Origin: Trileptium ribeirensis | Taxonomy: Eukaryota; Nematoda; Enoplea; Enoplida; Thoracostomopsidae | NCBI GenBank assembly: GCA_030248225.1 | Contig: JASANE010010222.1 | Coordinates: forward strand, 1-64,000 | Direction of reading: 5' to 3' | Length of the DNA stretch: 64,000 nucleotides | Program-made: the position numbers and the translations under genes | The notes under the pieces: model-generated | Databases searched by the model: none | What the model saw: the letters and a program-made list of their open reading frames with translations, nothing else | Told to the model about the DNA's origin: nothing | Shown here: piece by piece, positions 47,001-55,399 of the stretch | Numbering within the stretch: the stretch's first letter is position 1 | How the letters are laid out: every line of letters begins with the position of its first letter

Positions 47001-48835
47001 CTGACAAATACGGCTGGATATAACTTGAGGAATGGGCCAAGTTTAGAATCCACCGACAACGAATAAAATAATAGCTCGTATTTAGAATCGTAACGTTTTT
47101 GGTTTCCTGTTCCCAGTATTGACCAAGAAATATTGGTATATCAATCTCTAAAAATATGGGTCAATTAGACCATGTCGTGAAAGATATAGCCACATGGCTA
47201 GACGCTGGCTTACAGTATTTGTCGGATGAATTATCACAATGTGCTAGTTTACCTGACCAGCTTGACCTTACGATAAAATCGTATAAAGGTAGATCTGACA
47301 GCTCAAGATATTAACAGTTGGATTAAAAATTTAAACACAGTGTGCCAACCTAAGCTCATAGGTGAAGCATTAAGACTGAGATTATTGCTCGTATACTTAA
47401 AAACCGGGCTAAACACGTGGTTTATGATCAACTTTCTGATGCCACCAGAAGGCATTATAATGATTTGACGCGTGCGTTGAAAAATGGGTTAGCTACATCC
47501 GAATGGTCAATGTACCATGAAACTGCGTTAAATAGCGTCAACAACGCTCTGGTGAAAGTATTACAACACATTGGGAAGCAATTAATCGTGCATCCAAGGA
47601 CATGTATCCGCCTGAGAATGATGCGAACTTGGAGCGAAATATAATAAGCCAGCGCTTCATTTTAGTTCGGCAGACATAGAGTTCAGCAGTTACTATGCCT
47701 CAGTCTTGTTAGTCAGACAAAAGCGTTGCAATTTTAACACATTTGTCTTATGTCACCGAGGCACCTCAGCATATCAGTAAATCGCTCAAGTAGCATCTCA
47801 TCATCTTATAAGGCTATTATTATGGATTGCCACGCGGCTTGTGGAACTTAAGGTGATACAAAGATTTTATTTGAAGAAGTAAATATATCTAGAGACTCTG
47901 CAGCATGATGATGAGCGTTGAAGAGCACGTGCTTGCGTTTGTGATATTTCAACAAGAAATATTTCTCTTTTGTTTGGAGTTTTTCACTGAGTAGTCAGTT
48001 TGGTGGAAAATAGTTGTGTGTTGGGGATTTTGTATGTACGTACTTTACTTATCAACTCAATATCAGGCGTTTGTTGGGAACCGCAGTATATATTTATACA
48101 GTGATTACTTGGATTAAAACCACGCATCGTTGTATTGCTGAGAATAAGTGCAGTGAATTGTTTGTATGTAGCCGCTCATACATTGATTGCACTACTGCCT
48201 AGATGCCAGGCTGAGAGTTGAATTCAAGTATTTTGGGGCATTGATTTAGAATAATCTGCACATTAAATTGAGCGTAATAGTTCATTGCTATTCGTGTCCA
48301 CGGTTGGACATCACTAAATTCGAGAGTACCGAATTCCCCATAACCCCCTAGCGTCCGATTGGTTGTTTTCGTTACAGTAGTTACACCAAGAATCCACGGT
48401 TGTATCCTTGCAAAATTTTCCATCTTTTGAGATATGGTCGACGGGGAAAATTTTAATTTATTACTTTGTTTTCAGCAAGAACAATTTCTAGTTTCCCCAC
48501 CAATGAGAACAAATTTGGTCGAACGGTGTTGAAATTTGTTCAAATTTTGAGGCAGTAGCATAAAATTTTCTGTCTTGACTTGAACACATTTAAACAAAAA
48601 TATCTTTCTGTCAACATTTAATACAATTGTAAAACATCCGCATCATGTGTTAAGAGAAATTTGTAAAAGAATACATAGCACGAACTAAACACATTTCGTT
48701 TTTCGAAAGCAGTTTGGTTACTAACTGTCGGCTATACACCATCACATTACCTTGTCTATTTGGTAATTCCACTAGTCGTTCGACAGAGTAGCACACACAC
48801 AATATTGTTAGTAATAATTTTAATAAGATTACCAT
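31889..48835 (-). CDS. Multi-exon secreted PAN-domain gene with disordered region and antistasin-like exon
   Basis: Exons in transcript order: 48835-48751 (signal peptide), 45439-45032 (PAN/Apple), 40976-39093 (disordered, 628 codons), then either the terminal exon 38970-38783 or a longer path 36453-36349 (antistasin-like), 35998-35946, 32478-32257 and 32065-31889. All listed junctions agree in phase. PAN domains mediate protein or carbohydrate binding; in nematodes they occur in apical matrix proteins such as NOAH and LET-653, there with a ZP domain that I do not see here. The start ATG at 48835 is followed by a clean hydrophobic signal. Long introns contain a fold-back element (41553-42252) and a retroelement (33177-34974). 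The 5' three exons are solid; the 3' chain is inferred from phase and strand only. Confidence 0.6.
32085..32226. repeat. Minisatellite, ~30-bp unit, filling a small intron
   Basis: Four to five units of the form AATGAATCTTGTAAGCTAAA followed by AGTCCATATC, diverged 20-35 percent from each other. It occupies most of the 191-nt intron between exons 32478-32257 and 32065-31889. Confidence 0.75.
32257..32478 (-). CDS. Exon of the PAN gene, unknown domain
   Basis: Acceptor GGGTTTATCTAG, donor GTAAAT after 32257; 74 codons, phase 0 on both sides. Reads VKLLSVGLAILDLGLMIGAE, KLVCGGIQTNVLLPLDSQAD and LTHLAVYIRYVQKSDR. Composition is that of a folded domain with alternating hydrophobics. I do not recognise it. 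Confidence 0.62.
33177..33499 (+). repeat. Putative 5' LTR
   Basis: TG...CA borders, 323 bp, immediately upstream of a primer-binding-like site. The LTR call rests on those borders because no second direct copy exists within the window; only its first 49 bp recur, inverted, at 34926-34974. Confidence 0.6.
33502..33519 (+). promoter_or_regulatory. Primer-binding-site-like sequence
   Basis: TGGTGAGCCCGACGTGAT starts with TGG (complement of the tRNA CCA end) two bases after the LTR border. Similar TGGTGACCCCGACGTG sequences precede gag in many invertebrate Gypsy-type elements. The priming tRNA was not identified. Confidence 0.6.
33777..34943 (+). CDS. gag: Gag-like protein with signal peptide and 2A motif
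   Basis: 388 codons from ATG 33777. Residues 1-20 (MKLIFLLHIIFVIFHFVDTS) look like a signal peptide. Residues 94-102 are GDVELNPGP, the 2A consensus that makes ribosomes skip the Gly-Pro bond. The part after it resembles the Gypsy-type Gag of invertebrate elements: LPDFFENDTKHWFETVEQML, then IRDQIIKHFDDTAEQKLRKL, LLSEQSLGDQKPSTALRQLK and LPTEIRVVLSTLADDTPLNR. The C-terminus becomes basic (SRSRNRENRKYNQNRS) and stops where a zinc knuckle would be expected; the last residues and the stop lie in the inverted terminal repeat. Expected products are a secreted or ER-directed N-terminal peptide and a cytosolic Gag beginning with Pro. Confidence 0.85.
   Translation: MKLIFLLHIIFVIFHFVDTSNVSYFNHVHTCSQKPWYMAGFFQVSFMLSRPHTYHFFQKTVFYSKHIQSECFDICLLVSNRHHTALMWPLIVSGDVELNPGPIDFNQYTKNDIESVLRMLHETDIEFVIPPNSRKDELIGQLQPHGENLLRALFASVRPQNAAGGNPRQRQPVDEVGKTIKLPDFFENDTKHWFETVEQMLTGTTEIIRKNSLLRVVPVSALRQCGADVTLSFEQIRDQIIKHFDDTAEQKLRKLLSEQSLGDQKPSTALRQLKQLAPNSENLVKFRFFEMLPTEIRVVLSTLADDTPLNRLADAADKMIDQIPQCNRTSSVAQDINPPSQEPEYVTDLREQVSELTKAVHAISADFSRSRNRENRKYNQNRSFLRKL
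34056..34082 (+). promoter_or_regulatory. 2A-like ribosome-skipping motif
   Basis: Encodes GDVELNPGP, matching D-V/I-E-x-N-P-G-P, preceded by a hydrophobic stretch (ALMWPLIVS) as in active 2A sequences. Skipping would occur between the last Gly and Pro. Confidence 0.85.
34926..34974 (-). repeat. Inverted copy of the retroelement's left terminus
   Basis: Reverse complement of 33177-33225 with no mismatch over 49 bp. Ends CA at 34974, directly followed by the target duplication AAGAT. Confidence 0.92.
35946..35998 (-). CDS. Candidate short exon of the PAN gene
   Basis: Acceptor TTTTTTAAATACAG, donor GTGAAA. 17 codons reading SIQSAPMQRPGRCTEFT, phase 1 in (matching the antistasin-like exon) and 0 out (matching 32478-32257). 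Short, so support is from phase and splice signals only. Confidence 0.4.
36150..36335. repeat. ATATAA low-complexity tract
   Basis: Pure A/T sequence of AATATAAAT units. The Ile/Tyr/Phe-rich minus-strand frame over it is an artefact. It begins next to the donor site of the antistasin-like exon. Confidence 0.9.
36349..36453 (-). CDS. Antistasin-like Cys-rich exon of the PAN gene
   Basis: Acceptor TTAATTCTTCCAG, donor GTAAAT. 34 complete codons reading KCREEELLPCSYGVGRSCEL then VAQPNGCLLCSCPY. The six Cys and the order C...C..(Y)G..C......GC..C.C fit the antistasin family (PF02822), a small protease-inhibitor-type disulphide domain. Phase 1 in and out, so it can be spliced directly to exon 40976-39093. 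The conserved NGC..C.C end makes chance unlikely. Confidence 0.72.
36850..37420. repeat. Diverged dispersed repeat, two internal copies
   Basis: The block ATAAAGCTGYGGATTTGATA followed by AAAATTG(T)GCATATTTT occurs at about 36950 and 37350, with a CACAGCCAAAG / CACATAGCCAAAAG block upstream of each. A related copy lies at 61730-62060 and a weaker one at 3950-4470. Confidence 0.55.
38783..38970 (-). CDS. Alternative terminal exon of the PAN gene
   Basis: Acceptor TTTTTTCTCTGTGGATTTAG; completes the codon left by exon 40976-39093 and reads NVENLGAFEYFVSSRQKLWS then FRFDDEEILATPVPKRSQNE, ending ...VSNPL, TGA at 38783-38785. The 122-nt intron before it is short and has good borders. It has no phase-1 donor that would join it to 36453-36349, so it probably acts as a separate 3' end producing a shorter protein. 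Confidence 0.62.
39093..40976 (-). CDS. Large exon: disordered Asn/Ser/Arg-rich region of the PAN gene
   Basis: 1884 nt open throughout, from acceptor GATGTTTTCAG to donor GTATGT. The encoded 628 residues are rich in Asn, Ser, Arg, Gln and Tyr, with few hydrophobic residues and almost no Cys, hence predicted disordered and basic. It begins PKEERYFGFKSSPSSLSSST and ends ARIRQPYG. An open frame this long in AT-rich DNA is strong evidence of coding. No domain recognised; Gln- and Asn-rich patches (EEQQQQRRK near the C-terminus) and many basic pairs are visible. Phase 1 entry matches the PAN exon. Confidence 0.88.
41330..41545. repeat. Two-copy degenerate direct repeat
   Basis: AATTTGACTCGCTGAATCTA and AATTTGACCCGCTGAGTTGA begin similar stretches about 160 bp apart, each followed by a TTATGGG block. 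The minus-strand open frame at 41222-41533 spans these copies and is rejected as a gene. Confidence 0.55.
41553..42252. mobile_element. Fold-back element, copy 2, with 8-bp flanking near-duplication
   Basis: Inverted arms start GGGTCTTTTCTTTTAGCACC and end (reverse complement) GGGTCTTTTCTTTTTGCCCC. The flanks are AGTTTTAT (41545-41552) and AGTGTTAT (42253-42260), a 7/8 match that suggests an 8-bp target duplication as in hAT elements. The centre holds ACTAAGCCTAAGCCTAAGTC and a GC-rich stem (ggggggccgccgcccccc). Arms are homologous to 15744-16507. Total 700 bp, no transposase. Confidence 0.78.
42261..44163. other. Intron of the PAN gene with minor repeats
   Basis: No exon seen. It contains the repeat at 43040-43165 (shared with 29878-30060) and a GATCTGATCCGATC-rich patch near 43720-43770 related to 30135-30415. 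Confidence 0.45.
44164..44272. mobile_element. Tiny MITE-like element
   Basis: GTTCACACTTTCA at 44164-44176 and TGAAAGTGTGAAC at 44260-44272 are perfect 13-bp inverted repeats around an AAATTTT-rich interior. Related GTTCAC-starting ends occur at 30135 and 58714. Confidence 0.6.
45032..45439 (-). CDS. PAN/Apple-domain exon
   Basis: Acceptor TTGGTAATTTTAG, donor GTAAGA; phase 1 in and out. Starts right at the first PAN cysteine: VCDGILSFRTTTSPDEELLF, then ETDCVRYCFERLDFCYVARY and DPINGLCQFAYKRIAC. This is the PAN pattern of an N-terminal Cys, then D-C-x2-x-C, F-C and L-C. The remainder is acidic then basic (EIEDGGRDNSDSTW, GIKGRTRPRSY), ending MYCIKCNAP. The apparent start inside the hydrophobic upstream sequence is not an ATG; the true N-terminus comes from the exon at 48751-48835. 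Confidence 0.85.
46835..48362. repeat. Diverged inverted segments around a gag relic
   Basis: CAATCGGACGCTA...GAATTCGGTAC...GATGTCCAAC reads forward at about 46835-46900 and reversed at about 48300-48362, with perhaps three quarters identity. They bracket the retroelement fragment at 47155-47640. Confidence 0.4.
47155..47640 (+). pseudogene. Degenerate retrotransposon gag fragment
   Basis: Pieces in shifting frames: GQLDHVVKDIATWLDAGLQY, DLTAQDINSWIKNLNTVCQP and AKHVVYDQLSDATRRHYNDL followed by TRALKNGLATSEWSM. The middle (INSWIKNLN) and the VYDQL..ATR..YN.L..AL segment fit Gag proteins of Gypsy-like elements. At least two frameshifts and in-frame stops break it. Lies in intron 1 of the PAN gene. 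Confidence 0.55.
48751..48835 (-). CDS. First coding exon of the PAN gene: signal peptide
   Basis: ATG at 48835-48833, reading MVILLKLLLTILCVCYSVER then LVELPNRQ, with donor GTAATG after 48751 leaving phase 1. A textbook signal peptide (hydrophobic core, cleavage likely after VCYS). The phase and the absence of an ATG in the PAN exon make this its natural partner across a 3.3-kb intron. Confidence 0.72.
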
Positions 48836-49009
48836 GATACTATTGCACACATGAAATTATTTATCGATAAGCTGATAACCTCTCGACAGATACAAACATT
48901 CATCTTTTGTATAAACTTGGATTAAATCTAAAATACAAAAATGACCCAAGAATATTTATTTCACTTCTTTCAATTTTCTAAAAGTGGCTGGACAGCTTTC
49001 ACTTTTGAC

Positions 49010-50625
49010 TTAGCCTGAAATGTTTACACTATTAAAATATTTCGCAGCAGTAAGCTATAATTATACCAGCAATATACCTATTCATTTCAAATCTATGTGG
49101 GCGATGGGTTCAACAGAGATGAAAAGGGAAGGCAAAAATTAATTTTGGGTTAAATTTTTAACGCTACATTTTCATATGGTCTTATTAGGTAATAGAAAAG
49201 GTTTCCTTACAAGGACAGATTACAGTGAAACCTAGCTCCGGTCTACAAGCATCTCCGTACTCCATTTTTCTTAACAGCATCGATATGGAATCACGATTGT
49301 TTCCTTGAATTATAAGCAGGTCGCAAACTTTAATACCATGAAATCATATAATTTAAATTTGAGCGGCCAATTTAACAACGTTTGCCATTTTGAACAGTAG
49401 TAAACATTTTAATACTCTCTCCGTTTGGAAAAAATCGATTATGACGATAATCTTTTCTTCAACATACTCCATGAAATGAAACCCTTCGACACACAAAGGA
49501 ATCGAATGGGTTATAGGGTGTCATTCTTACAAAACAGTAGAGGTTAAGCTGATAAAGAATAGTATGTCGAAACTTTAAATAAGTGCAACAGCCACAGTGA
49601 ATTTTAACTTTAGACTAAACTGTAGCGGAAACAGAAATTTCGATTTTTAATAAAATTACATTGCCTGCACTCAATACAAAACCCTGAATCTTCTCCCGTC
49701 CTTGACTGCTACACTGCCAATGAAACCCTATTGCTCTATGAATACAAATAATTTTCAAATGCAAGACGCTGTAGGTAGAGGAATCAAATCTAGCTGGCTG
49801 CGATATTACAATACAGCAAGTCTGCCACATTTAACTTTCGTTTAATTTCTTTGGAAAAACGCATTTATTTCTCTAAATATATATCTTGGGTTGCTTTAAT
49901 TTATTTAAGGGCGTCCAAACATTAACTCTTCAAGGCTTTTTGATCAAACTTCTATTCAGGCAAATTTAAATATGTGAATGCTATTCAGACTTTGGTAGCA
50001 TATCATTTTAGCCAGCCATAGACAAATGCTCCAGAATTTAACAAAAAAATAAAGTTAAAAAATTTAATAAAAAAATTGATTAAGAACATTTTCCCATGAG
50101 ACATTACACTTAAACTTCGGTCAATCTTTGAATAAAACTTGATTAAACTTTTACTGAAATTTAGAATAAGAACTTTGAACTAAGTTTTTGAAAAAACTTT
50201 GAATTTAATTGTATTATTTTGCGAACTTGGTCTTGTGAACGCTGTTCAAACTTTTAAAGAACAAATAAGTCATTAGGGCAAATATTGAAAAATTGTCAAA
50301 CAAAATGTAACAAAACATCTCAAAAATCCGCAATCAAATTTTCAACCATCGCTGTTTGCCAAATTTAATCATTGCATATAACACCCCAAATTTAAGTCAT
50401 TTTTATCAAAGTCTGAGTTCAAAATTCATGTTACGTATACATGTTTGCTTTTGATAGTTTTCCGTTCGCGTATACCGTTGTAATGCATAATTATAGCAGC
50501 TATAATTCCAACATCGACCGCAGATGTAAAACTACGTTGACAAAGCAACAAATCTGCTCCTAGCTGTTTAGCCTCGGTAAAAATTCCAAATGTTACCACA
50601 ATATCATTATAATACATCTTGGAAT
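49010..50625 (-). CDS. Unidentified gene, 3' exons
   Basis: Two phase-1 exons join exactly: 50625-50476 (acceptor AAACTACCTATTAG, donor GTATAC; SKMYYNDIVVTFGIFTEAKQ then LGADLLLCQRSFTSAVDVGI) and 49327-49211 (donor GTAAGG; CDLLIIQGNNRDSISMLLRK then MEYGDACRPELGFTVICP). With acceptor AAACATTTCAG, the next exon completes a Cys codon and stops (TAA 49010-49012). Composition is convincing for a folded protein. GADLLLCQRSFTSAVDVGII recalls ANF-type receptor ligand-binding folds, but the similarity is slight. Upstream exons were not found, so the 5' part is missing. It lies just upstream of the PAN gene on the same strand. Confidence 0.5.
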
Positions 50626-50699
50626 CTAATAGGTAGTTTAAGAAATAAAACATACAATAGGAAATAGTATATATTTTCAGAATTTATGGACACTAAATA

Positions 50700-53600
50700 T
50701 ATATACATGTATTCGGAAAATATTTTTTATCTCGGCACTTGATCTATGAATATACTACACTTAAAAATTATAGGACTTATAATGCCCATCTAATGTGATA
50801 AATTGTGACATTTAATAAAGTTTACCACACTTAAATTTGAAATATATAACTATATAACATTGCAGAGATATATACAATATATAATATAGACAAATTAATG
50901 CATTCGTATAATAATATATCAAGATATTAATTTTTTCTCGGGTTAGTAACCGTGTTTAATGTAAAAATAAATAAAAAAAATTAATTTATAAATAAACTAC
51001 AAACGTCATTATGATTGATCTTTATTTATATATTAGATTAGCAATTTCAGACAAGTGAACACTAAATATTTATAATAAGCGAACTAGCGGTACTAAAAAT
51101 TGAACTGTAAAATCTGTGGGAATAAGGTTTAAAGAGCCATATGTTAAATTGCATGAGAATAAAGTTTGAAGGAATTTGATTTGATTGACTTGTTTTCAAT
51201 TTATTATGACATATAAACTTATGCAGGGGCAGCAAGAGGGACGTGAGAGGGGGCGACGCCCTCCACTTTTCGGTCAAAGGAGACTGTCGTAACGTGGGCA
51301 CCGCGGTTTTCGGCACTCCTATACTTAAATTGTCTAGAGCACAGCGTCTAGAGTAACGCTGCCTCACTTTTGAGAACACCCCTCTACTTGCTCGCTACGA
51401 TCCCTGTATGTATATTTATGTATAATTGTTATGTATAAATATATATAATATGTACATATGTGTTATAAAGAAAATTAACAAAAAAATTTTCACCACGGTC
51501 AGAACGAAATTTGGATAACTATGTTCTACTGTTCATTGTACGCCTGTGGCCGGAAAACGTTGGTTTATTTGTGTCATAATCTCTCGCCATCATTCCAATT
51601 CATTGTTGAGCTGCATTTATGGTAGGTAATTCGTACGGTAAAACGAAGAAACATGCAAAATATTATGAAGATTATGAGTATACGAATTTATAAGACCTTT
51701 TCCATGCAAAACATTCCAAAAGCGCAATGGGTTATCAGTCATGAGGAAGGAGGTTTTCAGGTTTTCCTGAATTACTCAGCAGACAATTCACCAGAACACA
51801 ACGCAATAGATAATAGGTTCCACATTGTTGTATCACTGCATTGGTGGGACATTAAATGGGCTGAATTTGGTAGCTTAAACTACACAGGCAAGCTGGAGCT
51901 TTATTTTTAGTCTGTTTCGCGTAAAGAGTGTTAGGTGGGTAGGAAAACGTGCATCTTTTCGATGTTGATAAATACGTGACGAAAATGTAACGTCGGTAAT
52001 AGGATACAATAAAGGGATTTCTCTTCAGTTCTTCTTGCTGCTTTACAGTAACTTATATAGCTAATTCCACTTTCTTTAGACGGTGTATGTTATGTCTTAC
52101 TTGGAGCCAAAATAAGTCATTTAAATTTCGAATTTCAGCAATCCTTCTTTGCTACGCTTCTAGCGGAAGAAATAAAAGATTGTACACATTTTAAGTGTGT
52201 CCCCATACACGTTTTTAATGTTTTTACCTCCACGACTCATATAATGTATTGCTCGTGTACTGTTGCATTTTAAAAGAAGCTCAGGAAACTTAAGTTGTAA
52301 CCTCCGATGAATTTACAAAAATGGAGTTAATTTTTTAGAAATAATCACATCTAACTAGTATTACATCGCATCGATTTAGAACAATATAAACTAAACATTA
52401 TTTTTAGAAGGATAACTTCGCTACTCAAATAAAATGGCTTACCAAATGCCTTGTTATGATGTGTGTAGGATGGAATCAAATAGCATTGGTATAAAAAGAC
52501 GTAATGTTAGAAAACTTTTCTGGAAAATTGGTTGACTGTGTATCTATAAATACATTATCAACGCCGTATACGTATTTCCACGCCAGCCAGTGTTGGTTTA
52601 AAGATGAAAACATCCAATTTCAATTCCCCGACGCGACAAGTCTGTATCAACAGTATTAGCGAAATATACAATTCTAGCATATAAAATGTAGAAACTAAAC
52701 TTCAATTTTAGTAAGAATTGATGTGAACAATTTGAAAGGAAAGCATCACCGAAAAATGTTAATTGAATCGATACGGTAGAACAATCAGACGGTTTCAAAT
52801 TAAAAAATTATACGGTTGTAGCCTTGGGTTAACAACCCCAAAGTACCTTTCGTTGGCGGCTGCCATGATTGAGAAGGGAACGGATACACTTGAATTGCAG
52901 ATTTAGGAAAAAGTTTAATGTGAATTGTCTAAAATTCAAAGCCAATGTAACAAAGCTACACGAAGTCAACGCAGAACATAATACATTCTATTTTAGAGTC
53001 AGCATGAAGTTTAGTTCGATAATATAACTGTAACATTTTGATATTTCTAACACATAAAATAATCAGTGTGATTTGAAATCGATTCAAACATATACGTAAT
53101 TTCATACAGACAATATTCAAGATATTTCGTTTTGAACATTGGTATTTTAGACTGGGTTTAAAGCTTAAAATTTCAACTCTTTAAGGGTTCAGATTTTATA
53201 TGTTTAGCTTCGCGTGTATGGCTAACTAAAGGAAATTTGTTTTACGAGTGATATCCTGCAGTATTAAGTAAAACATTCTCAATGACCCGTGAGAAAATTA
53301 CACATAACCTCAAACAATTATATATAAACCCAAAGTTTTATCAATAAAAATAATCGCAGTTTACAATTTATTCGAATATTTATAAACAGTTATGTAAATC
53401 TTGATCAAAAATTTTTATCTTTTAAAATTTTTCAGCACAACTTCAGCGCTGCCGTTCAGTTATAGTAAAATTGTTTTTCTTTCAATTATTCGACTGAAAT
53501 TCACACAATTTCGAATTTCGATGTTAAAATAATGTTGTATTTTTGGAACCATAAAATTGCAAGAACGGTAATGTGAAATGTAGATATATTTGGATATGAA
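50700..53600. other. No supported gene
   Basis: AT-rich sequence. An 86-codon plus-strand frame at 51653-51910 (starts MQNIMKIMSIRIYKTFSMQN) has ordinary composition in its second half but no splice context or family match. A GC-richer patch at 51230-51380 looks like repeat. Confidence 0.35.
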
Positions 53601-53638
53601 TTTCGGTTAAAATACAATAAAAGTACTCTTGGATAATG

Positions 53639-53863
53639 TCAAGTTTTCGACCTACAACAGTTGGAGAACTTGGCACAAGAACTGTAGAATAACAAATCGA
53701 CCTTCAACTGTGAGCCGAGGCTAAGCTTAGTTTCAGCATTAAGTTTTAGCCAAACACGCCTATGCAGTGTTAGAGGAGAGCTAACCCTTTGAGGCCTCGG
53801 AGTGTCTGACTGTACAGCTTTAGCACTAGGCTTAGTCTTGGGCTTTTGGTTGGATTTACTCAT
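53639..53863 (-). CDS. Small basic open frame, possibly coding
   Basis: ATG at 53863, 74 codons: MSKSNQKPKTKPSAKAVQSD then LTLHRRVWLKLNAETKLSLG, stop at 53639. A Lys/Pro/Ser-rich start preceded by an acceptor-like GGACTTTTTAG (trans- or cis-splice). Composition differs from the surrounding AT-rich noise. No family recognised. A donor-like GTCGAT within it is weak. Confidence 0.3.
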   Translation of the reverse strand: MSKSNQKPKTKPSAKAVQSDTPRPQRVSSPLTLHRRVWLKLNAETKLSLGSQLKVDLLFYSSCAKFSNCCRSKT

Positions 53864-54422
53864 AAAACGTAAAAAGTATATACCATAACGCAGGACGTGG
53901 AAGCTTGACACCCTAAAAAGTCCTGCCGTTGCAACAAAAGCCCAGCAGAAATATGGCCGTCCGGACCAAGACAATTATTGCGGATCGAAATTATGTTCTA
54001 TGACAAAGTAAGCTGACCATACATCACATAAGTACGGCGATATAACGCTGTGCTCGTTTTTAGTATATAGTGCAAATGATTTACAGTGTCTCCTATTTAG
54101 AATCGTTACCAGTTTATCTTCCTACAGTGAATGTTTGTCACTCGATGCTTTAGTGTTGTGCCGAACAGTACTTAAATACAGCTACCAGGCTCGATTCGTT
54201 TTGACAAATACTAAATATAAGCACTACAAGATAATTTTATAGGCCATCTAAACTGTCATCTACGACGGTTAACCAAAATTAAGCCTGTTGCTCGTCTAAC
54301 TAAATCTTTGTGGAGAATGCCATAGTTAGTAACATTATATGCAAGCCCATCTCATCCTAAATAAGGCGATGTATTATATCTTGCAACACGAGCCAGCCGT
54401 TACTACAGATGATGTAGTTTTT

Positions 54423-55373
54423 GAAACGAAGCGAGTGGAGTTTCTACAGATTGCTGTACGGGAAAACAGTTAAAATTTCTTTTTCATCTATCACTGTCTG
54501 TCATAACCCGTCGTCGGGCGGATGGATTTTGATAATTGTTTCGTTAGATAGCAACGTGATTACGATGTGGCCTTTAGTTGAACACGAACAGCTCCGAACA
54601 CATTTTCGAGGTACGTGACACGAAAAGCTATGCGACTTAGAGCAACTCCGTCAAAACCAACTCCTCGAGCCCTACATGTTCAACAACACTTTCTGTGGGA
54701 GCACTTCCTTAGTCGCTATGCTCTCGAATATAATGGTTCGCCGACATTTTACTAGATATAGATATTTCAGATTTTATTACGCGTTTTTACTTTACATCGA
54801 GTGTCTACTACGTTATCAGGCACGCTGTATACAATGGGTTTGGTGTCTAAAGTCAACTTAACTATATTATATGTTCCTGTACGCTTCAGGCGTTTTACAA
54901 TCGACGATCCCGCGTTTCAAACTGTACTCTCCATGTGTTTGGTTATGCTTTGTGTACAGGACATCATGAAGATCTATATACATTTTTCGGTACACTGAAT
55001 TTGATGATTTAGAGCACAGCACGAATGTTTTATGTCTTTTCATACGCCCTCAGAATTTAGGGTTGATGAGCCTGATTTCCAAAATATAGTCTGTGTTCCT
55101 TTGTTTGCATGTATTCCCAACAGAGCATCATCAATGGTATATATGTTTTTCCGTCCGCTGAACACAGTAGTCAGTTTTCTAGAGCTTGTTAAAAATACTG
55201 CATGCTTTTTCAGTGATCTTCCATATGTTTAGGGGTCGATGAATCCAATTTTCCGAATGTAGTTGGGGTTTTATATTCTTAGGGTGTTATATACATCAAA
55301 TACAAAACCTGTTACAGGAGAATACACATAATAACAGCTATAGCACATAGGTGAAGCCACTCTCGCTTCAGTG
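54423..55373. mobile_element. Non-autonomous element with terminal inverted repeats, copy 2
   Basis: Left GAAACGAAGCGAGTGGAGTT, right (reverse complement) around GAAGCGAGAGTGGCTTC. Interior blocks match 12681-14185 (gtgtctactacgttatcagg; gaatttagggttgatgagcctgatttcc-type unit repeated several times). Shorter than copy 1, which is enlarged by a nested MITE. The plus-strand open frames inside are short and not conserved. Confidence 0.5.
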
Positions 55374-55399
55374 CACCCTCGCTTGCGAGATACTACTAA

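Noticed and set aside
49616..49830. Minus-strand frame containing GFHWQCSSQGREKIQGFVLS
   Set aside because: Composition is suggestive, but no acceptor and donor give the phase needed between the exons at 50476 and 49327, and the plus strand is equally open here.
51653..51910. 86-codon plus-strand frame
   Set aside because: No splice context, no recognisable family and a first half of ordinary noise composition; left as unresolved.
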